Shown one piece after another: positions 16,605-27,900 of a stretch of 64,000 nt of DNA. The stretch is taken from the NCBI RefSeq assembly GCF_039634785.1, contig NZ_JBBIAB010000017.1, forward strand, positions 1 to 64,000, read 5' to 3'. The stretch's first letter is position 1; each line of letters begins with the position of its first letter. Position numbers and translations under genes: made by a program. This DNA comes from Tistrella mobilis. Lineage in GTDB: Bacteria; Pseudomonadota; Alphaproteobacteria; Tistrellales; Tistrellaceae. The notes below the pieces were generated by a model. That model saw only the letters and a list, made by a program, of their open reading frames with translations, did not search any database and was not told the origin of the DNA.

Positions 16605-17625
16605 TGACGCTTGCGACCCGGACGACACCGCTTCTGGCGCTCTGGCCGCTGGCGGTGGGCCTCATCCTCTTCGCCCTGGCGCCGGCACTGCTCAATCAGG
16701 GGCTGGTGTTCCTGGCGGGGCTGACGCTGGTCAACATCGTGTTCGCCCAGGCCTGGAACCTGCTGTTCAGCACCATCGGCCTGCTGTCCTTCGGCCAGGC
16801 GATGTTCTTCGCGATCGGCGCCTATGCCATGGCGGCAGGTCCGCAGCAGGCCGGCGGCGGGCCGTTCCTGATGTGGCTTAGCCTCTCCACCGGGCTGGGG
16901 GCGCTGGCGGCGATCGTCTTCGGCATCGTGGCGCTGCGCCGCTCGGGCGGGATCTATTTCGCGGTGCTGACGCTCGCCTTCGCCGAACTGGTCCATGTGC
17001 TGATCACCAAGACCGACTGGCTGGGCCGCAATGACGGGCTGACCGGCATCTATCGCCCCAGGATCGAGCTTGGCATCGCCACCATCGATCTGACGCAGGG
17101 CGATGCCTATTACTGGTTCATGCTGGTCGCCTGCGGCCTGGCCTCGGCCCTGCTCTGGTGGGCGGGGCATGGCGTGCTGGGCCGCAGCTTCCGGGCGATC
17201 CGGCAGGATCCCGTGCGGGCGGCGTTCCTGGGCCTTGATGTCGACCGCCACCGCCTGGCCGCCTTCGCCATTTCGGGCGCCGCCAGCGCCTTCGCCGGCG
17301 CGGTGAGTGCGCCCTGGATGCAGATCGTCACCCCCGAACTCGCCCATTGGAGCATGTCGACCAGGCCGGTGCTCTATGCCCTGCTGGGCGGCGCCGCCAG
17401 CTTCTGGGGCCCCGCGGTCGGCGCGATCCTGTTCGGGGCGGTGGAATATGCCACCCGCACCATGCACGGCATCGCCGACATCACCACCGGGCTGATGCTG
17501 CTGGCCGTGGTGCTGGCGATCCCCGGCGGCGTGATGGGGCTGGTGATGAAGCTGCGCGCGCGGCCCGCCGCAACCGCACCCGCCAGACCCGTCGCATCGA
17601 CCACCCGCCCGCAGGAGCAGACGCC

Positions 17626-17629
<4 letters not shown>
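16601..17629 (+). CDS. livM: Branched-chain-type ABC transporter permease LivM
   Basis: A 342-residue membrane protein with about nine helices, second permease of the liv-type importer. The LivM hallmarks are NIVFAQAWNLLFSTIGLLSF GQAMFFAIGAY near residue 45 and GRSFRAIRQDPVRAAFLGLD near 200, the EAA-like cytoplasmic loop. The start overlaps the livH stop, and the livG start overlaps its own stop. The C-terminal tail (about 320-342) is Pro/Ala/Thr-rich and probably unstructured. Confidence 0.9.
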
Positions 17630-18409
<780 letters not shown>

Positions 18410-18417
<8 letters not shown>

Positions 18418-19129
18418 CCCGCTTCTGCGCATCGAGGCGCTTCATTCGGGCTATGGCGATGCCGCGGTGCTCCACGGCATCGACCTGGCCATCGCCGAGG
18501 GCTCGGCCGTGGCGCTGCTGGGCCGCAACGGCGCCGGCAAATCCACCCTGCTGAAGACCATCCTGAACGCCGGGCCGCGAGTGACCGGCGGCCGCATCAC
18601 CCTGGACGGCCGGGATGTGGGACCGCTCGGCCCCGATGCCCGCGCCCGGGCCGGGCTGATGCTGGTGCCCGAAGACCGCCGGATCTTCCCGCATATCACG
18701 GTGGCCGAGAATATCGCACTGGGCGCCCATGCCGCCCGCCCGGGCGTGAAGCCGATGACCATGGACGAGATCTGGGCGCTGTTCCCGGCGCTGGTGCCCT
18801 TCGCGGCCCGCGCCGGCTATGCGCTCTCGGGCGGGCAGCAGCAGATGGTGGCGGTGGCCCGCGGCGTGATCGCCCGGCCGCGCCTGCTGCTGCTGGACGA
18901 ACCGGTGGAAGGGCTGGCCCCGGTGATCGTGGACCAGATGGCGGCCGAAATCCGCCGCCTGCATCGCGATCACGGGCTGACGGTGCTGGTGACCGAACAG
19001 AACCTCGCCTTCGCCCGCGCAGTGACCGACCAGGTGCATCTGATCGACAGCGGCCAGCTGGTGTATTCGGGCAGCTGGCATGAGTTCGACGCCGATCCCA
19101 GCCTCAAATCCCGCTACCTCGCCGTTTGA
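18410..19129 (+). CDS. livF: Branched-chain-type ABC transporter ATPase LivF
   Basis: A 239-residue nucleotide-binding subunit, partner of LivG. Walker A GRNGAGKST (about residues 38-46), signature LSGGQQQMVAVARG, Walker B RLLLLDEPVEGLAP and TEQN switch are all canonical. It overlaps livG by 8 nt. Its stop codon is the left border of the dispersed GC-rich repeat at 19128. Confidence 0.92.
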
Positions 19130-19257
19130 GTCTTTCAGCCCCTCGCCGGGCGGCCACTACCGTGGCCTTGGCCGCCGCCTCAATGGCGGGAGTCTGTTCG
19201 ACCCTCGCCGGGCGGGCGCTCCCGCGCCCTTGGCCGCCGCCTCAATGGCGGCTTGTG
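19128..19257. repeat. Dispersed GC-rich intergenic repeat, locus 2 (two copies)
   Basis: Two tandem copies of the repeat described at 10011-10206, here in the opposite orientation (GAGTCTKTTYRSCCCTCGCC start, TCAATGGCGG end). They begin at the livF stop and end about 50 bp before the next ligase gene. The first copy is diverged (GCCACTACCGTGGCC keeps the palindrome with changed sequence), which suggests the hairpin is conserved rather than the exact bases. Confidence 0.8.
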
Positions 19258-19308
19258 ACGATCATCGCCGTTGTTCCGCGCCCTGTGCTCCCGAGGACCC
19301 CGCACCCC

Positions 19309-21021
19309 ATGTCCAGCATCCTTGTCGACGACCCGAGCGGCTTTCGCCTGCGCTACACCCCGGACGAGACCCGGCTGCGCCGGGCGGCCGGCGAATGGTC
19401 GGGGCGCACGCTGGCCGATCATGCCCGCGACCGGGCGCGCCAGACCCCCGACCGGGTTGCCGTGCGCACCGAAACCGGCAGCCTGACCTATGGCCAGGCC
19501 CTGACCCGGGCGGTAAAGCTGGCGCGGCGGATGCGGCAGGCGGGGCTGAAGCCCGGCGATGTGGTCAGCTTTCAGCTGCCCAATTGGGAAGAGGCGGTGG
19601 TGCTGAACCTGGCCTGCACGTTGGGCGGGCAGGTGATCAACCCGATCGTGCCGATCTATCGCGACCGCGAGGTGGGCTTCATTCTGGGGGATGCGCGCTC
19701 GAAACTTCTGGTCCTGCCGGCGGAATGGCGGCGGTTCGACTATGCCGCCATGGCGCGGGGGCTGAAGCCCGGCCTGGTGCATCTGCGCACCGTCATCACC
19801 GTGCGCGGCCGCGCGGAAGGCTGCGATAGCTGGGAGGATTGGGGCGGGGCCGAAGACGACGGCGCCGTGGATTTCGGCGAGGATTTCACCCCGCCCGATG
19901 CCTCGGCGCTGAAGATGGTAATGTACACCTCGGGCACCACCGGGCGGCCCAAGGGCGTGCTCTATGCCCACGAGACCTCGCAGCGGGCGCTGCTGAATTC
20001 CATGGCCGCCTGGAATGTCCGGGCGGGCCAGGTGATCCTGATGCCCTCTCCCGTGACCCACGTCACCGGCTTCTCTTACGGCATGGAGCTGCCCTTCTGT
20101 CACGGCACGACCACCGTGTTCATGGAGCGCTGGGACGGCAGCCGGGCGCTGGATCTGATCGAAGATCATGGCGTGTCGGTGATGATCGGCGCGACCCCCT
20201 TCCTGCAGGAGCTGACCCAGGCCGCGGAAAGCGCCCGCGCCGCCGGGCGGCCGCCGGTGGCGGCCAGCCTGAAGATCTTCGCCTGCGGCGGTGCGGCGGT
20301 GCCGCCCGAAGTGGTGCGCCGCGCCCGCGCCGCCCTGCCCGGGCTTGCCGCCTTCCGGGTCTATGGGTCGAGCGAATGCCCGATGATCACCCAGGGCTAT
20401 CCCGGCACCGACCCGGCCTCGGCCGAAGCCGCCGCGGTGACCGACGGCGCGGTGACGGGCTGGGAGGTGAAGGTGGTCGACGAGGCCGGCCGCACCCTGC
20501 CGCCGGGGGCGGAGGGCGAGATCCTGGCCCGCGGCCCGGCGCTGTTCCGCGGCTATACCGACCCGGACGCCACGGCCGAGGCCTTCGATGCCGAGGGCTA
20601 TTTCAAAACCGGCGACCTCGGCACGGTCTCGGCCGCGGGGCAGGTGGTGATCACCGGCCGCAAGAAGGACCTGATCATCCGCGGCGGCGAGAACCTGTCG
20701 GCCAAGGAAATCGAGGACGCGCTGCACGAACACCCGCTGGTGCGCGAAGCCGCGGTGGTCGCCATGCCCCATGCCCGGCTGGGCGAAGGGGTCTGCGCCT
20801 GGCTGATCCCGACGGATGCGGCCCGCAATGCGGAACATGACGGCACCGCCCTGCCGGATCGCGAGGCGATCGCCGATTTTGTTGCATCGCGGGGGCTGGC
20901 GCGGCAAAAACTTCCCGAACGGATCGAATGGGTCGAGGATTTCCCGCGCACCGCGTCGGGCAAGATCCAGAAACATCTGATCCGCAGGATGGTGGCGGAC
21001 GCAGTCCAGGGCAAGACCTGA
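19309..21021 (+). CDS. AMP-dependent acyl-CoA synthetase (cyclohexanecarboxylate-CoA ligase-like)
   Basis: A 570-residue ANL enzyme with MYTSGTTGRPKGVLYAHET, VYGSSECPMITQGYP, FKTGDLG, and the catalytic Lys in RTASGKIQKHLIR. The N-terminal region with NPIVPIYRDREVGFIL resembles AliA-type alicyclic acid and medium-chain acid CoA ligases. The open frame extends upstream through the GC-rich repeat; ATG 19309 follows CGAGGA and begins the conserved sequence, so it is preferred. It is the second ligase of the locus, next to the TetR gene; one of the two may activate the imported acid and the other a pathway intermediate. Confidence 0.87.
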   Translation: MSSILVDDPSGFRLRYTPDETRLRRAAGEWSGRTLADHARDRARQTPDRVAVRTETGSLTYGQALTRAVKLARRMRQAGLKPGDVVSFQLPNWEEAVVLNLACTLGGQVINPIVPIYRDREVGFILGDARSKLLVLPAEWRRFDYAAMARGLKPGLVHLRTVITVRGRAEGCDSWEDWGGAEDDGAVDFGEDFTPPDASALKMVMYTSGTTGRPKGVLYAHETSQRALLNSMAAWNVRAGQVILMPSPVTHVTGFSYGMELPFCHGTTTVFMERWDGSRALDLIEDHGVSVMIGATPFLQELTQAAESARAAGRPPVAASLKIFACGGAAVPPEVVRRARAALPGLAAFRVYGSSECPMITQGYPGTDPASAEAAAVTDGAVTGWEVKVVDEAGRTLPPGAEGEILARGPALFRGYTDPDATAEAFDAEGYFKTGDLGTVSAAGQVVITGRKKDLIIRGGENLSAKEIEDALHEHPLVREAAVVAMPHARLGEGVCAWLIPTDAARNAEHDGTALPDREAIADFVASRGLARQKLPERIEWVEDFPRTASGKIQKHLIRRMVADAVQGKT

Positions 21022-21063
21022 CCGGCCGTCCACGACCGCACAGTCAACCGAAGGACGGAATTC

Positions 21064-21759
21064 ATGGCGGGGCGCAGACGCAACGAGCGCGCGGAACAGG
21101 TGCGCGAGGCGATCATCCAGGCGGCCGCCCGGACCATCGGCGAAAAGGGTTACGACAAGACCTCGATCGCCCGGGTGGCCGAAGAGGCCGGCATCGCCCA
21201 TGGCTCGGTCTATCTGCATTTCGAAAACCGCCAGGCCCTGTTCGACAGCCTGCTGCCGACGCTGGGCCGGCGGATGCTGGAGTTCATCCGCCGGCGCACC
21301 CGCCACACCCGCACGGTGCTGGAACGCGAACGCGTGGGGCTGGAGGCCAATTTCGCCTATCTCTCCACCCACCCGCATCTGCACCGCCTGACCAACGAGG
21401 CCGAATTCTTCGCCCCCGACGCCCACCGCGAATTCTATGACCACCTGGCCGAAGGCTATGTCCGCGCCCTGCGCCGCGCCCATGCCGCGGGCGAACTGCC
21501 CGGCTATACCGACGCCGATCTGGAACCCATGGCCTATATGCTGATGGGCGCCCGCGAATTCCTGCTCTCCCGCTACTGCGTCACCGGCACGGAAGTCCGC
21601 CCGCTGCCGCAGGAGGTGGAGCGCATCTACATGACCGTCGTCGCCCGCGCCCTTTCCGCCACCACCCCCTTGCCCGACGAGGCGGCACCATCGCCGGAGC
21701 ATGCCGCGGATGCGCTGCGGGAGGCGGCGGAGACGGATTTTGGGAGGGGGGTGGGCTGA
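21064..21759 (+). CDS. TetR/AcrR-family regulator, likely FadR-like
   Basis: A 231-residue regulator with an N-terminal TetR helix-turn-helix (about 10-57: IIQAAARTIGEKGYDKTSIA and AEEAGIAHGSVYLHF) and an all-helical ligand domain. AAGGACGG precedes the start. It closes the acyl-CoA locus, and TetR regulators in this position commonly respond to acyl-CoA esters. The palindrome at 8728 is the best target candidate. The C-terminal 40 residues are low-complexity and poorly conserved in type. Confidence 0.88.
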   Translation: MAGRRRNERAEQVREAIIQAAARTIGEKGYDKTSIARVAEEAGIAHGSVYLHFENRQALFDSLLPTLGRRMLEFIRRRTRHTRTVLERERVGLEANFAYLSTHPHLHRLTNEAEFFAPDAHREFYDHLAEGYVRALRRAHAAGELPGYTDADLEPMAYMLMGAREFLLSRYCVTGTEVRPLPQEVERIYMTVVARALSATTPLPDEAAPSPEHAADALREAAETDFGRGVG

Positions 21760-21816
21760 CATACAGGCCCCCCTTCACCTGTCTCAAGAGGCTGAGGCAT
21801 CGACCACGGGCGCGGC

Positions 21817-23544
21817 TCAGCCCCTGGTGTCAGGCGACGTCTGCACCGGGCCGCCAATGGGAAGATCAATCGAAATCGACCGTCCGCCACGCAGCTTTTC
21901 GACCAGATCAGCTCTCCGGAATGTCGCCGACAACTTCTGAAGCGTCGGCTCCGTGGTGGCGAATTCCTCATCCAGTTTTGCCCGAATGGCATCAAGCGCC
22001 CGCTGGAAGTACACCTCGCCCTTCTGCTCGACCAGCATATGGGCATCGGCGAAGGTACGATGCGTGAGCCCGGCAAGCGGTTGGCCGAGATCCCCGAGCA
22101 GGTACTCCCCCATCAGCATCGCGATGAAACGTGATGCATATTGAAGAAAATCGGGCGCGCCCTCGGGCGGGCGCTTTCGTTTATTCTCGGCAATCCGGAG
22201 CAGAAGAACTGCGATGACGACCTGAGGGCCGTTCAAAGCTGGTGTAAAAATGAGATCATAGAATTTCCCGAAATGATCTTTACTCGCAAACCTGGCAGAA
22301 TGAGGTCGATGCCGCCACACTGCAAGAACCGCCTCGGCCGCAGTGGTACTCGTTATGTCTGAAGGACCTGGTGCATTATCGAAGCGCTGGCGCCTGTACG
22401 TATAGCCCAACGGTTGGATACTTTCCGTCAGATTCTTCTGGATCTGATCATTCGATCTCAGGTCGCGCAGCTCGACAGGGCTCTGGCTGTTCGTCGCCTC
22501 GGTGATGCGTTGCACAAGTTCTTCGTCATCTACCGGTAGTTCGTATATGCGAACCATGACCTGAGCCGACCCGATCTCCGGTCCAACTTCTTGCTGAATA
22601 TGCTGAATCGTCTTCGATGTCTGCCCGCCATTGACGATCTGGAGGCCGGTGATCTGCACGATCCAGTCTCTTTCGGACAGCGCATTATAGGCAAACTTGG
22701 TGCAAACGATCGTGATGCCGTTATTGTAGAAATAAAACTTCCCGCGCTGGTCCGGATCTTTCAGCGTTGCGGCGATGTTGTCGTTGACCCGCACGGTGAG
22801 GCCGAGATAGCGACGGATATTGCGATCCAGAAGCACGTCGCCATGCTCGTCGAACAGGCGCGCCAATTCGAGAACGGACATCCGGCCGACCATCGCGCGC
22901 ATGAACGCATAGTCTTCGACCAGGGCCCGACCGGACAACTGCACCCGCGTCTGAACGTCCCGTTTCTTGCGAAGCAGACCTACGAGTTCTCCCGGTCCGG
23001 CATATTCCCACCGCACCAGGTCCCCGAATCCGGCTTGTCTTATGCGCCCCTCGCATACGTCATTCCACTTTCTGCCGTTATTGCACAAGACAATCCGAAC
23101 GGCAGGTATATTACCCTCTCTGATCAATGAGCGAATCTCTTCGACCTGACGCTTGAGACGGCGATTGGCCGTGTAGCTTGCGTTCGGATCGAATATGGTC
23201 CGAATGGCGCCGAACATCTTATCAATGCCGCCCTCCGGGAACGTACTGTCCCCGTCGAGGCTTCGTTTGTATTTCCCCTGAAGAAGAGTTACCTGAAATT
23301 CCCCATCATCCGGACTGCCGAAATAAATGGCATCTATTCCGAAGTCGCCGCCCCCGTCGACCAACCCATCAAGAACTTCATCGTCATCAAGCTCCATGAG
23401 CGTCTGCGCGACGAGAAACACGAAGGCGGCCGACTTCAATTTATCCGCATCATTCCTGATGCCCACTTCGGCCTGAAGACGCTCCCCCACGCGGGCAACG
23501 ACCCCCTCGACGCGCTGATCTATAAGCTGCGCATTAATGCTCAT
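21817..23544 (-). CDS. AIPR-family protein with Mrr-like nuclease core
   Basis: A 575-residue protein of the AIPR (abortive infection phage resistance) family. Family signature blocks are visible: FYFYNNGITIVC (Y273-T278 core) followed by LQIVNGGQTSKT (303-312). The N-terminal part contains GGGDFGIDAIYF (D67, D71) followed by LLQGKYK (Q89, K91), the D..QxK pattern of Mrr-type PD-(D/E)XK nucleases. No transmembrane segment is seen. Its base composition is clearly less GC-rich than both flanks. It is convergent with the TetR gene, and its stop overlaps a small inverted repeat (GGCTGAG/CTCAGCC, 21790-21822). A defence role is inferred from family; no methylase or partner gene is adjacent. Confidence 0.8.
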   Translation of the reverse strand: MSINAQLIDQRVEGVVARVGERLQAEVGIRNDADKLKSAAFVFLVAQTLMELDDDEVLDGLVDGGGDFGIDAIYFGSPDDGEFQVTLLQGKYKRSLDGDSTFPEGGIDKMFGAIRTIFDPNASYTANRRLKRQVEEIRSLIREGNIPAVRIVLCNNGRKWNDVCEGRIRQAGFGDLVRWEYAGPGELVGLLRKKRDVQTRVQLSGRALVEDYAFMRAMVGRMSVLELARLFDEHGDVLLDRNIRRYLGLTVRVNDNIAATLKDPDQRGKFYFYNNGITIVCTKFAYNALSERDWIVQITGLQIVNGGQTSKTIQHIQQEVGPEIGSAQVMVRIYELPVDDEELVQRITEATNSQSPVELRDLRSNDQIQKNLTESIQPLGYTYRRQRFDNAPGPSDITSTTAAEAVLAVWRHRPHSARFASKDHFGKFYDLIFTPALNGPQVVIAVLLLRIAENKRKRPPEGAPDFLQYASRFIAMLMGEYLLGDLGQPLAGLTHRTFADAHMLVEQKGEVYFQRALDAIRAKLDEEFATTEPTLQKLSATFRRADLVEKLRGGRSISIDLPIGGPVQTSPDTRG

Positions 23545-23828
23545 ATCTCAACTCCCGCAACGCGTGGTGACCCCGGAGCAAATTCCCGGAGCGGGTCCAG
23601 TCAGGCAGTTCCTCAGTTCGCAAAAAATCTATCGGCTGTCAAAGTATAACCGGAGGATCAACGTCTATCCCAGGCTCCGCCGGAGTTGTGCCCTGGTTTC
23701 AGCGTAGCCCGCCCCCCGGTCCAGGCAAAGCCACCGGAAAAAGCGCCACCCCTCACAAATATCCGGGAACCCGCAGCGCCTTCGTCGATTGACTGCCTGA
23801 GAACAGTCAGATCCATCGGAGAGCGACC

Positions 23829-24596
23829 ATGCCATCTGCCCCGCCCGTGACCACACGTCCCGCCCCGCCTGCCGCCGGTCTTGAGCCGGGGCGGTTAGGC
23901 GCCCCCAGGACGCCGGTGAGCGCCGGCCGGCGCGGCCGCGAGGTCGGCGGGGAGCGGCGGATCGATCGGCCTTCGCTGAAGGTTCTGGTGCTGGAGGATG
24001 ATTTTTATCTGGCCGAGACGCTGTCGGACGATATCCGCAGCTGCGGCGATACGGTCGTGGGGCCGTTTGCGGACATGGACGAGGCCATCCGGCATGTTGC
24101 GGCCGCGCAGGTCGCGATTCTGGATGTCAGGATCCGGGATCTGGCCTCGTTCCCGGTGGCGGATTCGCTGGTCCTGGGGCGCGTGCCCTTCGTGTTCCTG
24201 ACCGGCTATGACAACGACATCTTCCCCGACCGCTTTGCCGGCCGGCCAGTCTATCAGAAGCCGCATCACGCCCGCACGCTGCTGGACGATCTGCATCGCC
24301 AGTATGAGGACGGGCGGGACGCGCCGGCGCCCGACCGCGACGGCGGCACAAACGACGCTTCGCACGGCCGCATGGATGATGCGCGAAGCCTGGAAGCGGT
24401 GGTATCCGGCCTGCTGCAACGGGCGCGCACCCTGCTGCCCGACCAGAGCGCGGCCGAGCGACTGGTGGAGGCGACGCTGCGCCGGGCGATCACCGAAGCC
24501 CGGAGCGGCCGGGCCGGAAGCCCGGAGCCGGCCGCCTGGCTGCACGCGGCGCTGGACGACGAATTCCGCCGGCGCGGGCGGCTTTATCTGCACTGA
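23829..24596 (+). CDS. Receiver domain fused to a degenerate sigma-70 region 2-like domain
   Basis: A 255-residue signalling protein. Residues 1-48 are a Pro/Arg-rich leader. Residues 49-160 form a CheY-like receiver: acidic pocket LEDD (56-58), phospho-acceptor D99 (AILDVR), T125 (FLTGYD) and K144 (YQKPHH). Residues 188-255 (LLQRARTLLPDQSAAERLVE, LRRAI, AWLHAALDDEFRRRG) follow the pattern of ECF sigma region 2, but region 4 is missing. Alphaproteobacterial PhyR has a sigma-like domain followed by a receiver; here the order is reversed. The next two genes are a small acidic/basic protein and an HWE kinase, so this is probably the output or decoy component of that pathway. The downstream fold assignment is by pattern only. 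Confidence 0.7.
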   Translation: MPSAPPVTTRPAPPAAGLEPGRLGAPRTPVSAGRRGREVGGERRIDRPSLKVLVLEDDFYLAETLSDDIRSCGDTVVGPFADMDEAIRHVAAAQVAILDVRIRDLASFPVADSLVLGRVPFVFLTGYDNDIFPDRFAGRPVYQKPHHARTLLDDLHRQYEDGRDAPAPDRDGGTNDASHGRMDDARSLEAVVSGLLQRARTLLPDQSAAERLVEATLRRAITEARSGRAGSPEPAAWLHAALDDEFRRRGRLYLH

Positions 24597-24673
24597 CACG
24601 AGGCCGCCGGAGGGATCCGGGTACGGGGTGGCGGGTATCAGGATGGCCACCGCCAGGTGGTCCAGGAGGGTTT

Positions 24674-24964
24674 ATGGTCGATCAGAAAAATGATGGTCCG
24701 GCACGGGGCGACGAGGACCGCGCGCGATGGGCGGGTGAGCGATCGGCGCGCGAGCGATGGGCGCGCAATGGCGGGATGGACGGCGAAGCCGGCCCCCTGC
24801 GAAGTTCGCGCATACCGGGCCGGACCGAGGTGATTCCGCCGCGGCTGCGGCAGCTGGCGCATGAACTGGCGGATGCGCTGGAAGAGGCACGGCGGCGGCG
24901 CGGCCCCGCCGATCAGCCGCAGGGCGCGAAGACGCCCGATGGCGATGAAGGCGAGGAGCGGTGA
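24674..24964 (+). CDS. Small hypothetical protein, possibly NepR-like
   Basis: A 96-residue, highly charged protein behind a strong AGGAGGG site. It has a degenerate internal repeat (ERSARERWAR) and one confident amphipathic helix, VIPPRLRQLAHELADALEEA (about residues 54-73), flanked by disordered ends. The P-x-R-L..LA..L pattern recalls the second helix of NepR anti-sigma factors (PDRF..LL..L), and the location between a sigma-like receiver protein and an HWE kinase fits such a role. The match is too short to be sure. Its stop overlaps the kinase GTG start. Confidence 0.55.
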   Translation: MVDQKNDGPARGDEDRARWAGERSARERWARNGGMDGEAGPLRSSRIPGRTEVIPPRLRQLAHELADALEEARRRRGPADQPQGAKTPDGDEGEER

Positions 24965-27900
24965 CCCATGCGATGCATATGCCGCTGAGGCATCACACGC
25001 CGACGAATGACGGCCGCATGCGGGCGCAGATCGATGCCGGCGACTGGTCGGCAACCGCGATCGGCCCCCAGGCCGGATGGCCGCAGGGCCTGATTTCCGC
25101 GATCGGGATCATGCTCGCCGCCCCCCAGCCGATGCTGATCTGGTGGGGGAAGGAGCTGATCCGCTTCCACAACGACGCCTGCATCCCGCTGCTGGGCCTG
25201 TACCACCCTGCCCTGTTCGGCGGCCCTGTGGACGAGGACGGGAGGGACGAGGACGGGTCGGATGAGGACGGGTCGGATGATGGCCCCACCACGGACACCG
25301 CCGCCTGGCCCGATCTCGGCGCCACGCTGGCGGCGGTGATGGCGGGCGGGGCCGCGATCCGGCGCGAGCGGCTGGAGATGGTCGTCACCCGCGACGGGGT
25401 GGCGGAAGAGGTCTGCATGGCCCTGTCGTGCAGCCCGATCCCCGACGGCCAGGGCGGCACCGCCGGGGTGATCGGCATCTGCACCGACGAGACCGGCCGG
25501 ATGCTGAGCGACCGGCGGCTGGCGGCACTCACCGCCCTGGACGACGGCACCCGGGCCGCCCGGGGCGCGGCCCAGACCGCCGCCGCGATCATCGCCGTGC
25601 TGAACGACCAGCCGCGCGACCTGGCCTTTGCCCTGCTCTACAGCCTGGACGGCGACACGCGCACCGCCAGGCTGACCGGCTGCGCGGGGCTTGCGGCCGG
25701 AACCGCCGTCACCCCCTGGGAGATGGATCCCGACGGCCCGGCGCAGCCCTGGCCGCTTGCCGCCCCCCTGGCGGGGCGTCGGGGCGCGGTGATCGACCTG
25801 GCCGGGCCGGGGCTTGCCGCCGGCCCCTGGCCCGCCGCCTCCACCGCCGCCGAGGCGCCGCGATCCGCCGTCGTTCTGCCGCTGACCGCCGCCACGGACG
25901 ACCACGGCCACAAGGTCACAGGCTTTCTGGTGGTCGGGCTGAACCCCCGGCTTTCCTATGACGACGGCTATCGCCGCTTCCTGGACCTGCTGGCCCGCCA
26001 GGTGGGGCTGACGCTGGCGACGGCGCGGCTGGCCGAGTTGCAGGGCGAGGCCCATAAATACCGCACCCTGTTCAATTCCATCGATGAAGGCTTCTGCACC
26101 ATCGAAATGCTGTTCGATGCGGACGGAAAGCCGGTCGATTATGTGTTTCTGGAAACCAATGCCGCCTTCGCCCGCCAGACCGGCCTGTCGGATGCGGTGG
26201 GCCGGCGGATGCGCGATCTGGCGTCGGATCACGAACAGCACTGGTTCGACATCTATGGTCGCATCGCCCTGACCGGCACGCCCGAGCGTTTCGAGCATCG
26301 GGCCGATGCGCTGGGGTTCTGGTACAGTGTCTATGCCTTCCGGATCGGCGAAAACCAGGTCGCGATCCTGTTTCACGACATTTCGGAGCGCAAGCGCCAC
26401 GAGGCCGAGATCGACCAGAGCCGCCGGCGCTTTCAGGCCCTGGTGATGGCGACCGCCCAATCGGTCTATCGGATCAGCCCGGACTGGCAGCAGATGTCGG
26501 TGATGGAGACCGGCCTGCCGCCGCATGTCGCCGAACCCGGCGGAACCTCGCTGGACCATAGCTGGCCCGACCGCAACTGGTTGGACCGCTTCGTTCTGCC
26601 CGAGGACCGGCAGATGGTGCAGGGCGCCGTTCAGGCCGCCATCGAGGGCAGCACGGTGTTCGAGCTGGAACACCGCATCCGCCTGCCCGATGGCGGCATC
26701 GGCCATGTGGTGTCGCGTGCCGCGCCGCTGCTTGCCCCCGACGGCACCGTCAGCGAATGGTTCGGGTCGGGCACCGACGTCACCGCCCCGCGCCAGGCGG
26801 CGGAGAAGCTGCGCGCGACCGAAGAGCGACTGCGGCGCTTCGGCGAGGCCTCGCGCGATGTTCTGTGGATCCGCGATGCCGACAGCCTGCAATGGGTCTA
26901 TCTGTCCCCGGCCTTCGAGACGATCTACGGCCTTGGCCGCGAACAGGCGCTGACGGGGGATAATTACCGGCGCTGGCTGGATCTGGTGATGGCGGAAGAC
27001 CGGCCGCGGACCGAGGCGATGATCGCCCGGGTGCGCGGCGGCGACCATGTCACCTTCGACCACCGGGTGATCCGCCCCGGCGATGGCGGCATCCGCTGGC
27101 TGCGCAACACCGATTTCCCCATCCCCGACGCCAGCGGCCGGATCGCCTTCATCGGCGGGATCAGCCACGACACCACCGAGGCACGGCGGGTTCAGGACGC
27201 GCTGCAAAGCAGCAGCGACCGGCTGGGCATCGCCGTCAAGGTGGCGCGGCTGGGGCTGTGGGACTGGGATCTGGAGGCCGGGCATATCCATTGGTCCGAC
27301 GAACATTACCTGATGGAAGGCTATGCGGTGGGCGAGGTGACGCCCAGCTACGAGGCCTGGATGCGCCGCATCCACCCCGAGGATCGCGACGAAACCGAGG
27401 CCGCACTGCACGAGGCGATGGCCGACGGGAGCGATTTCGTCAGCGAATTCCGCACCCTGCACCCCGATGGCTCGGTGCACTGGATCGCCGGGCGCGGGCG
27501 GTTCTTCTATGACGCCGAGGGCCGGCCGGTGCGCATGGTCGGCGCCATGATGGACGTGACCGGCCAGCGGGAATGGCAGGAGCGCCAGAAGGTGCTGCTG
27601 GCCGAGCTGCAGCACCGCACCCGCAATCTGATGGGCGTCATCCGCTCGATCGCCGACAAGACCGCCCGGGCGAGCACCGATCTGGGCGATTTCCAGACCC
27701 GGTTCCGCGACCGGCTGGACGCGCTGGCCCGGGTGCAGGGCCTGCTGTCGCGGCTGAGCGATCACGATCGCGTCGCCTTCGACGAGCTGGTCCGCGCCGA
27801 AATCGCGGTGATGGGCGGCCCCGCCAGCCAGGTGACCCTGACCGGGCCGTCGGAGGTGCGGCTCAGATCCTCCACCGTGCAGGTGCTGGCGATGGCGCTG

